Positions 1-8,726 of a stretch of 64,000 nt of DNA are shown piece after piece. The DNA comes from Microbacterium trichothecenolyticum. Lineage in GTDB: Bacteria; Actinomycetota; Actinomycetes; Actinomycetales; Microbacteriaceae. Position 1 is the stretch's first letter. Each line of letters opens with the position of its first letter. The DNA lies in NCBI RefSeq assembly GCF_030818955.1, contig NZ_JAUTBF010000001.1:1426001-1490000 (forward strand). Reading direction: 5' to 3'. The translations under genes and the position numbers were made by a program. The notes under the pieces were generated by a model, which searched no databases, was not told the origin of the DNA, and worked only from the letters and a program-made list of their open reading frames with translations.

Positions 1-945
1 CGCGTGCTGGACCCCGAGGATGTCGACGACGAACACGAGGGTCGAGCCCGCCGGGATGCTGCCCTGGGCCTGATCCCCGTAGCCGTCGGCGGGCGGGATC
101 ACGGCGACGACCTGCGAGCCCACCGTCTGTCCTTCGAGCGCCTTCTTGAAGCCGGGCACGACCCCGGTCGTGGCGAACTGCGTGGGAGCGCCCTTGTCCC
201 AGCTGGAGTCGAAGACCGTGCCGCCGTCGTAGAGCACCCCGGTGTACTGCACGATCACGGTGTCGCCGGGGTTGACGACGTCGCCGCCGCCCTGGCGCAG
301 GTTCTCGATGCGCGTCTCGGTGGGGGCGGGGGTGCTGGGCACCGTGATCGTGGGGGCGCCGTTGTCGGCGAAGGTCACCGTCGGCATGCCCTCGACCGGC
401 GCGACCTCCGTGCCGTCGGCGCGCAGCGGCAGCTCCGAGATCGAGTCGGCGACGAGCACGTAGGCGGGCGAGCCCTCGCCGAGGGTGCCGGCGGGGAAGG
501 TCGACACGGTGCGCGAGCCGATGGGAACGCACGACACGGCCGCACCGAAGATCTGCTGCGCGTTGACGATCATGTCCATCCCCGACGGGTCGCTCGTGAG
601 CGAGTCGAGGGCGACCTCACCGGTGCTCGCGTCGATGACCGTGTAGTTCGCCTTGACCAGGTCTCCGGGCTTCACCTCGGCGCCGGTGCCCTCGATGAGG
701 GTGCTGCGCTGGATGCCGGCGGGGGCGAAGCCGTCGGGACGGGTGACCGTGACGGGGCCCTGGAAGTCTCCCGAGACCTCGAGGCCGGCGGGGACGTCGC
801 CCGTGAACGGGGTCTGGCACGCTCCGGCATCCGGGGTCGCGCTGGCATCGGGGGTCTGTGCCTGGTCGGAGGAGCCGGAGCACCCGGCCAGCAGCAGCAC
901 CGCGGCGGCGGCGAGGGACAGGGACGCGATCGGGCGGAAGCGCAC
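1..945 (-). CDS. FKBP-type peptidyl-prolyl isomerase lipoprotein, 3' end missing
   Basis: This gene is read from a GTG at 945 and runs off the left edge of the window, giving 315 codons without a stop. The first 21 residues form a lipoprotein signal peptide (VRFRPIASLS, a hydrophobic Ala/Leu stretch, then LLLAGCS with the lipobox Cys). Two FKBP-like modules follow. The first, around residues 70-140, is degenerate. The second, around 225-315, is canonical (PGDTVIVQYTG, FDSSWDKG, VVPGFKKALEG, IPPADGYG). FKBPs catalyse cis-trans isomerisation of prolyl bonds, here presumably on exported proteins at the outer face of the membrane. A GAGAGG ribosome-binding site lies six bases before the GTG. The gene diverges from the acyltransferase gene at 1079. 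Confidence 0.9.
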   Translation of the reverse strand, partial: MRFRPIASLSLAAAAVLLLAGCSGSSDQAQTPDASATPDAGACQTPFTGDVPAGLEVSGDFQGPVTVTRPDGFAPAGIQRSTLIEGTGAEVKPGDLVKANYTVIDASTGEVALDSLTSDPSGMDMIVNAQQIFGAAVSCVPIGSRTVSTFPAGTLGEGSPAYVLVADSISELPLRADGTEVAPVEGMPTVTFADNGAPTITVPSTPAPTETRIENLRQGGGDVVNPGDTVIVQYTGVLYDGGTVFDSSWDKGAPTQFATTGVVPGFKKALEGQTVGSQVVAVIPPADGYGDQAQGSIPAGSTLVFVVDILGVQHA

Positions 946-1078
946 GGGAGACCTCTCGATGAGAACGGGAAGCGTCCATCCTCGCTCATCCGGCTTTGCC
1001 GCGCCTGGGAGTCGGACCGGTATCGCGCAGGCGGCGGGCATGCACGGTCGGGCATGCGGCGGCTAGTAGCCTCGACGG

Positions 1079-1828
1079 GTGAGTACCGACGCGCCCGCCG
1101 AGCCCCCCGCCGCCGTGCCGCAGCAGATGGGGGCGACGTACGTCCTCGGGCGTTCGCTGATCGCCCCGCTCGCCCGCGCCGTCTATCGGCCCCACGTCGA
1201 GGGCCGCGACAACGTCCCGCGCACGGGCCCGGTCATCTTCGCCAGCAATCACCTGTCGTTCATCGACTCGATCGCCATCCCCGTCGCCGCGCCCCGGCCG
1301 GTGCATTTCATGGCGAAGTCGGCGTACTTCGAGAAGTGGGCGTCGCGGCAGTTCTTCACCGCCATCGGCGCGATCCCCGTCGAGCGAGGGGCCGGCCAGA
1401 AGGCGCTCGACGCCCTCGACCAGCAGCGTGCACTGCTGGAAGACGGTCGCGCGGTCGCCCTGTATCCCGAGGGCACCCGGTCGCTCGACGGCCGACTGTA
1501 CAAGGGCCGCACGGGCGTGGCGTTCCTGGCGCTGCAGACGGGCGCGCCCGTGGTGCCGGTGGGTTTGATCGGCACCGACAAGGTCATGCCGGTGGGCGCG
1601 AAGATCCCGACCACGAAGGAGCGCATCACGGTGCGTTTCGGGGCGCCCCTCGACCTGTCTTCGCACGGCCCGGCCTCGTCGGGACGGGCGCGCCGCGCAG
1701 CGACCGACGAGATCATGGCCGCGATCCACGCCCTCAGCGAGCAGGAGCTCGCGAACGCGTACAACGAGGCGCCCGCTCACGGCACCATCGAGCGCATCAA
1801 GCAGGCGCTCCCGCACGAGCGGCTCTGA
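1079..1828 (+). CDS. 1-acyl-sn-glycerol-3-phosphate acyltransferase family protein (PlsC-like)
   Basis: The protein has 249 residues from a GTG start. It carries the acyltransferase motif I NHLSFIDS (HxxxxD), the GAIPVERG segment and motif III YPEGTRS, which are typical of PlsC/LPLAT enzymes. These enzymes transfer an acyl chain to lysophosphatidate at the membrane during phospholipid synthesis. The exact acceptor cannot be read from the sequence, because actinobacteria carry several paralogues. The gene stands alone, diverges from the FKBP gene and ends 115 bases before dhaK. Confidence 0.88.
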   Translation: MSTDAPAEPPAAVPQQMGATYVLGRSLIAPLARAVYRPHVEGRDNVPRTGPVIFASNHLSFIDSIAIPVAAPRPVHFMAKSAYFEKWASRQFFTAIGAIPVERGAGQKALDALDQQRALLEDGRAVALYPEGTRSLDGRLYKGRTGVAFLALQTGAPVVPVGLIGTDKVMPVGAKIPTTKERITVRFGAPLDLSSHGPASSGRARRAATDEIMAAIHALSEQELANAYNEAPAHGTIERIKQALPHERL

Positions 1829-1943
1829 CCCGCAGCGGCGCCTCCCCGCACCGCCGCCTCCCGCGCTCTTGACGCGGCGACGCGCGACGAGCAGGGTCGG
1901 GTGTGACGGTCGGCGGCCGTCGACGCCACGACGAGGAGGCACC

Positions 1944-2939
1944 GTGAAGAAGTTCGTCAACGATCCGGCAGACGTGCTGGCCGAGGCCCTGCGCGGTATC
2001 GCGGCCGCGTATCCCGACCTGCGAGTGGACGCCGACAACCGTGTCATCCTGAGGGCGCGACCGACGCGCGCGGGCAAGGTCGCCCTGGTATCGGGCGGCG
2101 GGTCGGGCCACGAACCGTTGCACGGCGGTTTCGTCGGGCGCGGCATGCTCGACGCCGCCGCGGCCGGCGAGGTGTTCACCTCGCCCACGCCCGACCAGGT
2201 GCTCGCCGCGACGCGAGCCGTCGATGCCGGTGCCGGCGTGCTGCACATCGTGAAGAACTACACCGGTGACGTGCTGAACTTCGAGATGGCGGCCGAACTC
2301 GCCGCGGCCGAGGGCGTGCAGGTCGAGACGGTCGTCGTCGCCGACGACGTCGCCGTGCAGGACTCCACGTGGACCGCGGGCCGCCGCGGGACCGGTACGA
2401 CGGTGATCCTCGAGAAAGTCGTCGGCGCTCTCGCCGAAGAGGGAGCAGACCTCGCCGCCGTGGCCGGACTCGCCCGCCGGGTGGCCGCCGCCGGACGGTC
2501 GATGGGCGTGGCCCTCAGCAGTTGCACGGTGCCGGCGGCCGGCCGCCCCACCTTCGACCTGCCCGACGACGAGATGGAGGTCGGTGTCGGCATCCACGGC
2601 GAACCGGGTCGCTCGCGCGTGGGCCTGGCATCCGCTCATGAGATCGCGAGGATGCTGGTCGATCCGATCGTCCACGACGTCGGCGAGGCCGTGGGGCCCG
2701 CGATCGTCATGCTGTCGGGTCTCGGCGGCACGCCGCTCATCGAGCAGTACCTGCTGTACGGCGAGATCGCGCCGCTACTGGCGGAGGCGGGCGTCGAGGT
2801 GCGGCGCGTGCTCGTCGGCGACTACATCACGAGCCTCGACATGGCCGGGGCGTCCCTGACGGTCGTGAAGGCCGACGACGAGATCCTGCGCCTGTGGGAC
2901 GCTCCCGTCGTCACGCCGGGACTGAGGTGGGGCGCGTGA
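1944..2939 (+). CDS. dhaK: dihydroxyacetone kinase, DHA-binding subunit DhaK
   Basis: The protein has 331 residues. The GTG at 1944 was chosen because a GAGGAGG ribosome-binding site lies just upstream; the open frame extends further 5' without a better start. It has the DhaK glycine loop GGGSGHEP (51-58) and His218 in GIHGEPG, the residue that binds dihydroxyacetone covalently in the characterised E. coli subunit. DhaK presents dihydroxyacetone to DhaL-ADP for phosphorylation to DHAP. It is the first gene of a translationally coupled dhaK-dhaL-dhaM operon with overlapping stop and start codons, and it lies near the glycerol genes glpD, glpF and glpK. Confidence 0.96.
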   Translation: MKKFVNDPADVLAEALRGIAAAYPDLRVDADNRVILRARPTRAGKVALVSGGGSGHEPLHGGFVGRGMLDAAAAGEVFTSPTPDQVLAATRAVDAGAGVLHIVKNYTGDVLNFEMAAELAAAEGVQVETVVVADDVAVQDSTWTAGRRGTGTTVILEKVVGALAEEGADLAAVAGLARRVAAAGRSMGVALSSCTVPAAGRPTFDLPDDEMEVGVGIHGEPGRSRVGLASAHEIARMLVDPIVHDVGEAVGPAIVMLSGLGGTPLIEQYLLYGEIAPLLAEAGVEVRRVLVGDYITSLDMAGASLTVVKADDEILRLWDAPVVTPGLRWGA

Positions 2940-3574
2940 GCGGCTTGATCTCGATCGACGACCTCGTCAGGTGGATCCGGGCGTTCCGCGACGCCGTGCA
3001 GCAGCACAAAGACGAGCTCACCCGCCTGGACTCCGAGATCGGCGACGCCGACCACGGCTCGAACATGGCGCGGGGTCTCGACGCGGTCGTCGCCACGCTC
3101 GACCCGGCGCCGGCGAGCCCGGCCGAACTGTTCAAGACGGTCGGGATGACGCTCGTGTCGTCGGTGGGAGGTGCGAGCGGTCCGCTCTATGGCACGTTCT
3201 TCCTCCGGATGGGGCCGGCCCTGTCGGCGGGGAACGTGGATGCCGCGGCGGTGGGCGCGGCTCTGCGCGCCGGCCTCGAGGGGGTCGTCTCCCGGGGCAA
3301 GGCCGAGCTCGGCGACAAGACGATGATCGACGCCCTCTCTCCCGCCCTCGACGCGTGGGACGCCGCTGTCGCCGCGGGCGCCGGTGCGGCCGAGGCTGCC
3401 CGCGCTGCCGCCGAGGCCGCCGCCCGCGGCCGCGACGGCACCGAGCCGCTCGTCGCCCGCAAGGGTCGCGCGAGCTACCTCGGCGAGCGCAGCGCGGGGC
3501 GCCTCGACCCGGGCGCGACGTCGGCGACCCTGCTGATCGAGGCCCTCCGCGACGCCCTGGAGACCGCCGGATGA
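2936..3574 (+). CDS. dhaL: dihydroxyacetone kinase, ADP-binding subunit DhaL
   Basis: The protein has 212 residues, and its GTG start overlaps the dhaK stop (GTGA). The motif LDSEIGDADHG supplies the aspartates (32, 37, 39) that hold two Mg ions and the ADP in DhaL. In the PTS-type enzyme the bound ADP acts as a cofactor: DhaM recharges it to ATP, which then phosphorylates DHA on DhaK. Length and motif order are normal for the family. Confidence 0.96.
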   Translation: MSGLISIDDLVRWIRAFRDAVQQHKDELTRLDSEIGDADHGSNMARGLDAVVATLDPAPASPAELFKTVGMTLVSSVGGASGPLYGTFFLRMGPALSAGNVDAAAVGAALRAGLEGVVSRGKAELGDKTMIDALSPALDAWDAAVAAGAGAAEAARAAAEAAARGRDGTEPLVARKGRASYLGERSAGRLDPGATSATLLIEALRDALETAG

Positions 3575-4305
3575 TCGGTATCGTCGCGGTCTCGCATTCA
3601 CGTGCCCTCGCCGAGGCGGCGGTGCACCTCGCCCTGCAGATGGGCGAAGACCGACCGCCCGTGGTGCTCGTCGCCGCCGGCGGTCCCGATGGCGATCTGG
3701 GAACGGATGCCGTCGCCATCGCCGCCGCGGTCGACGAGGCCGACGGTGGCGACGGCGTGCTGGTGCTGATGGACCTGGGCTCGGCGATCCTCAGCGCGGA
3801 GACGGCGCTGGATTTCGTCGCCGCGCCGGAGCGCGTGCGTCTGAGTCCGGCACCGTTCGTGGAGGGTCTCGTGGCAGCGGTGGTGACCGCCGCGGGGGGC
3901 GCCGGTCTCGACGAGGTCGCCGGGGAGGCGGCGGGGGTCGACCGAGCTAAGCGAGGTCAGCTCGGCGAGACGACCGACGACAGCGAGGACCTCGGGCCTG
4001 CGATATCCGTCGACACCCCACCGCACGAGGAGCTGGCCTTCGAGGCGGTGGTCATCAATCCGTCGGGCTTGCACGCCCGCCCCGCTGCGACGTTCGTGAA
4101 AGCCGCGTCGCACTACGACGCAGACATCCGCATCGTCGACCTGGACACCGGCGGCGGTGAGGCCTCGGCGCGCAGCTTGCTCGAGCTCATGGCTCTGGGC
4201 GTACGGCAAGGTTCGCGCGTACGAGTGAGCGCCACAGGGCTGCAGGCCGCGCAGGCGCTCGAGGAACTCCGCGCACTGATCGACGACGGGTTCGGCGAGC
4301 GCTGA
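3571..4305 (+). CDS. dhaM: PTS phosphocarrier DhaM with fused HPr domain
   Basis: The protein has 244 residues, and its ATG overlaps the dhaL stop (ATGA). Residues 1-125 are an EIIA-Man-like DhaM domain with the phospho-accepting His9 in VAVSHS. A linker of about 30 residues leads to an HPr domain (about 157-244) with NPSGLHARPA and the active His168. No enzyme I domain is present. The protein would relay phosphate from enzyme I to the ADP held by DhaL. The DhaM-HPr fusion means this operon brings its own phosphocarrier and needs only a general enzyme I encoded elsewhere. Confidence 0.94.
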   Translation: MIGIVAVSHSRALAEAAVHLALQMGEDRPPVVLVAAGGPDGDLGTDAVAIAAAVDEADGGDGVLVLMDLGSAILSAETALDFVAAPERVRLSPAPFVEGLVAAVVTAAGGAGLDEVAGEAAGVDRAKRGQLGETTDDSEDLGPAISVDTPPHEELAFEAVVINPSGLHARPAATFVKAASHYDADIRIVDLDTGGGEASARSLLELMALGVRQGSRVRVSATGLQAAQALEELRALIDDGFGER

Positions 4306-4314
4306 GGCCCTCGG

Positions 4315-4911
4315 CTAATTCACCTGGGATACGTGGACGGGAGTCGACCGCGTCTCACCCGCCCGCGCTCGGTCCTCTCCTACGAGCCACATCAACGGGC
4401 CGAATGCTCCGAGAAGAGCGAGAAACAGACTCGGAGCGAGGTTCTGGAGACGCGAGAAGACCGGCGACAGCCAACTGGTCGCCGAGAAACCGAGCCGGCG
4501 TCGAACGGCACTGACCGCCACGATGCCCACGGCGAGACCTGCCGCCAGCGTTCCCACGGTCCACAAGAACTGGACCGCCGCACCGGCTTGGATGAGGAAC
4601 CCGATCGCGAGGAGAACCGTCGCTCCGGCTCGGCTCAGCCAGGACTCCGTCAGACACGCGCAGAAGGCGATGAACAACCCCAGGGTAGACACGTTGATCA
4701 GCGCGTCGCTTCGTTCTCCGAGCCACGCCTCGACGACCCCCAACCAGTCCGCCGGGATGGCGAGCCACGACAGGAGGCGGGCAGTCTGCTGCAACGGGGT
4801 CACCCCCTCGCTCCCTGCTGAGATTGCAAGGAGGAAGAAGAGGGCGCACACGAAGCGATAGACGTTGTCGAGCGTGAGGCGGAAGAAGTTCTGGACGGTA
4901 TCGAGGCTCAT
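4315..4911 (-). CDS. hypothetical membrane protein
   Basis: I do not recognise this 198-residue protein. It has about four hydrophobic segments (approximately residues 18-40, 75-95, 95-140 as a pair, and 165-180), separated by short polar loops. It is convergent with dhaM, only 9 bases away, and its codon use is slightly less GC-rich than its neighbours, which may point to later acquisition. The ATG at 4911 gives the protein a short N-terminal cytoplasmic helix (MSLDTVQNFF). No conserved motif supports a function. Confidence 0.65.
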   Translation of the reverse strand: MSLDTVQNFFRLTLDNVYRFVCALFFLLAISAGSEGVTPLQQTARLLSWLAIPADWLGVVEAWLGERSDALINVSTLGLFIAFCACLTESWLSRAGATVLLAIGFLIQAGAAVQFLWTVGTLAAGLAVGIVAVSAVRRRLGFSATSWLSPVFSRLQNLAPSLFLALLGAFGPLMWLVGEDRARAGETRSTPVHVSQVN

Positions 4912-4991
4912 ACGCGGACATTAGCGGCAGGTTCCGACACGCTTTTTCGCGGGGCACCCGGACGGCGGAGCGTGGGATCCGGCAATGCCTG

Positions 4992-5957
4992 TCACCGCGT
5001 CACGCTGAGCAACCGCCGCGCGAGCGACTCCTCCACGACGAGCTCGGTGACGAGGTCGGCGGCGAGGGCGCCGCGCAGCCCGTCGAGTTTCGACAGGCTC
5101 GAGACCACGCAGAACCGCCGCGGGATGCGGCGCACCGTGTCGAGGTCGGGTCCGCTGGAGCGGGCGTTGAGCTCGGGGATGTCGTCGGAGCCGTCGGCGC
5201 GATAGAAGACCGTGGCGCAGTCGCCGACGACGCCCTCGCGCTCGATGACCGCGCGGTCGCGCTCGTCGAAGTAGTCGCCGCTGTAGACGTGCGAAGGCAC
5301 GTCCGCGTGGGGCGATCCGAGGCCGAACACGAACAGGCCCACGCGCTGCTGGATCTCCAGGACCGAGCGGACCGAGCGCTCGCGCCACATCGCTCGCTTG
5401 GTGTGCGGGTCGTCGAAGAGCGCGGGCACCGGGAATTGGTGCACCGACGATGACCAGGCCGCGCCGAACTTCGACAGGATCTCGCCCGCGTAGGGGATGC
5501 CGGAGGTACGCACGTTGGCGGCACCGTTCATCTGCACGATGTGCGTGTCGTGCACGTCTTTCTGGGGTACGTGGCGCGCCACAGCCGACAGCGTGGAGCC
5601 CCAGGCGACGCCGATGGTCATCGACGACTCGACGCGTTCGGCGAGGATGCGCGCCGCTGTCAGCGCCGTGCGCTCCAGTCGTTCGGCCTCCGATGTGCGG
5701 GCGGGCGTGGGCACGACGTGCGCGGTGATGCCGAAGCGGTCGGCGATGCGCTGTGCCATCTGGCCGCGGGCGTCGTCGGGCGGGCTGATCGAGATGGTCA
5801 CGAGGCCGACGTCGCGGGCGTGCTGCAGCAGGCGCGACACCGACGAGCGCGAGACGCGCATCTCGTGCGCGATGGCATCCATCGTCAGGTCCTGCAGGTA
5901 GTACAGCTGTGCGGCCCGCAACGCGTCGCGAGAGCGCGCCTCCGCCTGCGTCACCAT
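4992..5957 (-). CDS. SorC/DeoR-family sugar-binding transcriptional regulator of the glycerol genes
   Basis: The protein has 321 residues from the ATG at 5957 (MVTQAEARSR). A longer frame reaches an ATG at 5987, but that codon lies inside the operator described next, so the shorter form is preferred. Residues about 12-50 form a winged helix-turn-helix (MDAIAHEMRVSRSSVSRLLQ). The rest matches the SorC sugar-phosphate-binding domain. Such regulators respond to phosphorylated metabolites. The gene diverges from glpD, with a palindromic site in between, which suggests control of glpD and of itself. The effector is probably a glycerol-derived phosphate, but this is inference. Confidence 0.85.
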   Translation of the reverse strand: MVTQAEARSRDALRAAQLYYLQDLTMDAIAHEMRVSRSSVSRLLQHARDVGLVTISISPPDDARGQMAQRIADRFGITAHVVPTPARTSEAERLERTALTAARILAERVESSMTIGVAWGSTLSAVARHVPQKDVHDTHIVQMNGAANVRTSGIPYAGEILSKFGAAWSSSVHQFPVPALFDDPHTKRAMWRERSVRSVLEIQQRVGLFVFGLGSPHADVPSHVYSGDYFDERDRAVIEREGVVGDCATVFYRADGSDDIPELNARSSGPDLDTVRRIPRRFCVVSSLSKLDGLRGALAADLVTELVVEESLARRLLSVTR

Positions 5958-5980
5958 TCGTTCATCACCACGCGGACCAT

Positions 5981-6019
5981 TGTGCACGTTTGTTCAAGGG
6001 GCTTGCAACAACGTGCACA
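5981..6019. promoter_or_regulatory. 39-bp inverted repeat, probable operator of the SorC-type regulator
   Basis: Two 18-bp arms (5981-5998 and 6002-6019) are separated by GGG. The outer ten bases, TGTGCACGTT, are identical on both arms when read outward, and the inner CAAG/CTTG also pairs. Each arm contains the self-complementary GTGCAC. The site sits between the divergent regulator gene and glpD, 47 bases before the glpD ATG. This is the position and size expected for a tetrameric SorC-family operator. Confidence 0.7.
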
Positions 6020-6065
6020 CAGGCGCATTCTGACTGCGTACCAACAACGAAAGGTCGCAGTCGAC

Positions 6066-7784
6066 ATGTCGTCCCCCGCTACTTCGCTCCGCGCCGATGT
6101 ACAGGCGCTCCGCGACGCCGAAGACCTCGACGTCCTGATCATCGGTGGGGGCATCAACGGCCTCGCCACTTTGCGCGACCTGGCCCTGCAGGGCGTCAGC
6201 GTCGCCCTCGTCGAACGGGGCGACTTCGTCTCCGGCGCCTCGTCCGCTTCGAGTCACATGGTGCACGGCGGTATCCGCTACCTCGAGAACGGCGAGTTCC
6301 GTCTCGTGAAGGAAGCCGTCACCGAGCGCAACGACCTGCTCAAGACCGCCCCGCACTACGTCAAGCCGCTCGAGACGACGATCCCGATCTACAAGACGTT
6401 CTCCGGCATCCTGTCGGCGCCCTTCCGTCTGCTCGTGACCCACGGGCGCGGTAAGCCGAACGAGCGCGGTGCACTGCTGATCAAGGTCGGCCTCATCATG
6501 TACGACACCTTCTCGCGCGACGGCGGAACCGTCCCCCGCCACAAATTCCTGGGGAAGAAGAAGTCGCTCGCCGAGCTCCCCCAGCTCAACCCCGACCTCG
6601 CCTACACCGCCACCTACTTCGACGCGTCGATGCACGATCCCGAGCGGATCGCCCTCGACGTGCTGCGCGACGGCATCGAGGCCGGCGCGGGCCGCGCCCA
6701 CGCCGTCAACTACGTCGCGGCCGTCGGCGCCGACGAGAACGGCGTGCGCGTGCGCGACGAGGTGTCCGGCGAGGAGTTCACCGTCGCGGCCAAGGTCGTG
6801 CTCAACACCGCCGGGCCGTGGACAGACCTCGCCAACGCCGCTATGGGCCTGAAGACGCAGTTCATGGGCGGCACCAAGGGCTCGCACATCGTGCTCGACA
6901 ACCCCGACCTGCTCGCCGCGACCGGAGGCCGCGAGATCTTCTTCGAGCACTCCGACGGCCGCATCGTGCTGATCTACCCGCTGAAAGACCGCGTCCTCGT
7001 CGGAACCACCGACATCGACGCCGACCCCTCGAAGCCGGTCGTGTGCACCGACGACGAGATCGCGTACTTCTTCGACCTCATCGGGCACGTCTTCCCGAAG
7101 ATCGCGGTGGACCGTTCCCAGATCGTCTACACGTTCTCGGGCATCCGCCCCCTCCCCCGCCACGACGACACCGCCCCGGGCTTCGTCTCGCGCGACTACC
7201 GCATCGTCGAGGACGAGATCGCGGGTGTGCCCGCGATGAGCCTGGTCGGCGGCAAGTGGACGACCTTCCGCGCGCTGGCCGAGCACCTGAGCATGAAGAC
7301 GCTGCAGAAGCTGCGTCGCCCGCACCGCATCAGCACGCAGGGCCTGCCCATCGGCGGCGGCGCGGGCTTCCCGACGACGCCCGAGCAGCGACGACGCTGG
7401 GTATCCGCGCGCACGAATGCGCACTCCGCCGAGCTCGTGGATGCCATGCTCGAGCGCTACGGCACGCGCGCCGACGCGATCCTCGCCGCCCTTCCCGCCG
7501 AGCCCACGCCCGTGCCCGATGCTCCCGGCTACTACCGCGAGGAGCTTGCCTGGATCGCCGAGAACGAGCAGGTCGTGCACCTGATCGACGTGCTCCTGCG
7601 CCGCACCCACCTCGCTTTCGTGGGCGGCATGACCGAGCGCACGCTGCGCGAGGTCGCCGAGGCGGTCGCCGGTCCGCTGGGGTGGGACACCGCCACCGTC
7701 GACGCCGAGATCGCCCGCACGACGGAGATCCTGCGCGTCGCTCACCGCGTCGATCTCGCCGAGGCGGGCGTCGCGCGAATCTGA
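6066..7784 (+). CDS. glpD: aerobic glycerol-3-phosphate dehydrogenase
   Basis: The protein has 572 residues. The FAD-binding loop VLIIGGGINGLAT is at 24-36, followed by HGGIRYLE and the DAO fold, with the helical C-terminal GlpD domain at about 420-572. It oxidises glycerol 3-phosphate to DHAP at the inner face of the membrane and passes electrons to the quinone pool. The ATG at 6066 follows GAAAGG. It is the first gene after the operator and is followed by glpF and glpK, so uptake, phosphorylation and oxidation of glycerol are encoded together. Confidence 0.95.
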   Translation: MSSPATSLRADVQALRDAEDLDVLIIGGGINGLATLRDLALQGVSVALVERGDFVSGASSASSHMVHGGIRYLENGEFRLVKEAVTERNDLLKTAPHYVKPLETTIPIYKTFSGILSAPFRLLVTHGRGKPNERGALLIKVGLIMYDTFSRDGGTVPRHKFLGKKKSLAELPQLNPDLAYTATYFDASMHDPERIALDVLRDGIEAGAGRAHAVNYVAAVGADENGVRVRDEVSGEEFTVAAKVVLNTAGPWTDLANAAMGLKTQFMGGTKGSHIVLDNPDLLAATGGREIFFEHSDGRIVLIYPLKDRVLVGTTDIDADPSKPVVCTDDEIAYFFDLIGHVFPKIAVDRSQIVYTFSGIRPLPRHDDTAPGFVSRDYRIVEDEIAGVPAMSLVGGKWTTFRALAEHLSMKTLQKLRRPHRISTQGLPIGGGAGFPTTPEQRRRWVSARTNAHSAELVDAMLERYGTRADAILAALPAEPTPVPDAPGYYREELAWIAENEQVVHLIDVLLRRTHLAFVGGMTERTLREVAEAVAGPLGWDTATVDAEIARTTEILRVAHRVDLAEAGVARI

Positions 7785-7790
7785 GAGAAC

Positions 7791-7822
7791 GTGCGGGCGC
7801 GCCACCTGTCGCGCGCCCGCAC
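7791..7822 (+). terminator. GC-rich hairpin after glpD
   Basis: A perfect 11-bp stem, GTGCGGGCGCG (7791-7801) with CGCGCCCGCAC (7812-7822), closes a 10-base loop six bases after the glpD stop. There is no T tract, so it may be an attenuating or processing structure that lets some transcripts continue into glpF. Confidence 0.55.
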
Positions 7823-7905
7823 GGTCCCCATAGGTTCGGAGCACCGAGCCGCACCACCACCCGAGGCAACGACGTCCGGGGGTCAGAAGAAAGGTCGATG
7901 ACGAC

Positions 7906-8661
7906 ATGCAAGAAGTGAACCTGGGGCTGTACTTCCTTTCGGAGGTCGTCGGCACCGCGATGCTCATCCTGTTGGGCTGCGGCGTGGTCGCCAACGTGGC
8001 TCTGGCCAAGACCAAGGGCAACGCCGGCGGCACCCTGATGGTCAACTGGGGATGGGGGCTGGCGGTCTTCGCCGGCGTGATCGTCTCCGCCTACTCCGGC
8101 GCGCAGCTGAACCCCGCCGTCTCGATCGGTCTGCTCGTGGCCGGCAAGATCGCTCTCGCGCAGTTCTTCGTCGCCGTCGCCGCCCAGATGGTCGGTGCGA
8201 TCATCGGTGCCGTGCTCACGTGGGCCTCGTACAAGCAGCACTTCGACGATGAGCCCGACCCGGCCGCGAAGCTCGGCGTCTTCTCGACCGGCCCGGCGAT
8301 CCGCTCCTACGGCTTCAACTTCCTCACCGAGGTCATCGCGACCTTCGTTCTCGTCTTCGTCATCTTCGGCTTCGGCGACTACGGGGTGGCCGACATCGGC
8401 GTTCCCGGTGGCATCGGCGGACTCGCCGCCGTCCCGGTGGCTCTGCTCGTGGTCGGTATCGGCGCGTCTCTCGGCGGCCCCACCGGCTACGCGATCAACC
8501 CGGCCCGTGACCTCGGCCCCCGCATCGCCCACGCGATCCTCCCGATCAAGGGCAAGGGATCGAGCGACTGGGGCTACGCGTGGGTGCCCGTCGCCGGTCC
8601 CCTCGTCGGTGGCCTCCTGGCGGGTCTGCTGGCGCCGGTCCTGCTCGGCCTCGGAAAGTGA
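7906..8661 (+). CDS. glpF: glycerol uptake facilitator (aquaglyceroporin)
   Basis: The protein has 251 residues with six predicted transmembrane helices and the two MIP half-helix motifs: LNPAVS (Asn69) and INPARD (Asn198). The Asp after the second NPAR is typical of glycerol facilitators rather than water-only aquaporins. It admits glycerol, which GlpK then traps as glycerol 3-phosphate. The ribosome-binding site is AGAAAGG. It lies between glpD and glpK, in an order common in actinobacteria. Confidence 0.94.
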   Translation: MQEVNLGLYFLSEVVGTAMLILLGCGVVANVALAKTKGNAGGTLMVNWGWGLAVFAGVIVSAYSGAQLNPAVSIGLLVAGKIALAQFFVAVAAQMVGAIIGAVLTWASYKQHFDDEPDPAAKLGVFSTGPAIRSYGFNFLTEVIATFVLVFVIFGFGDYGVADIGVPGGIGGLAAVPVALLVVGIGASLGGPTGYAINPARDLGPRIAHAILPIKGKGSSDWGYAWVPVAGPLVGGLLAGLLAPVLLGLGK

Positions 8662-8726
8662 CGCCCCGGGCGCCATCCTCCTCCCCCTTCCTCTCACACC
8701 ACTGAACTAGACAAAGGAGTCCCTCC

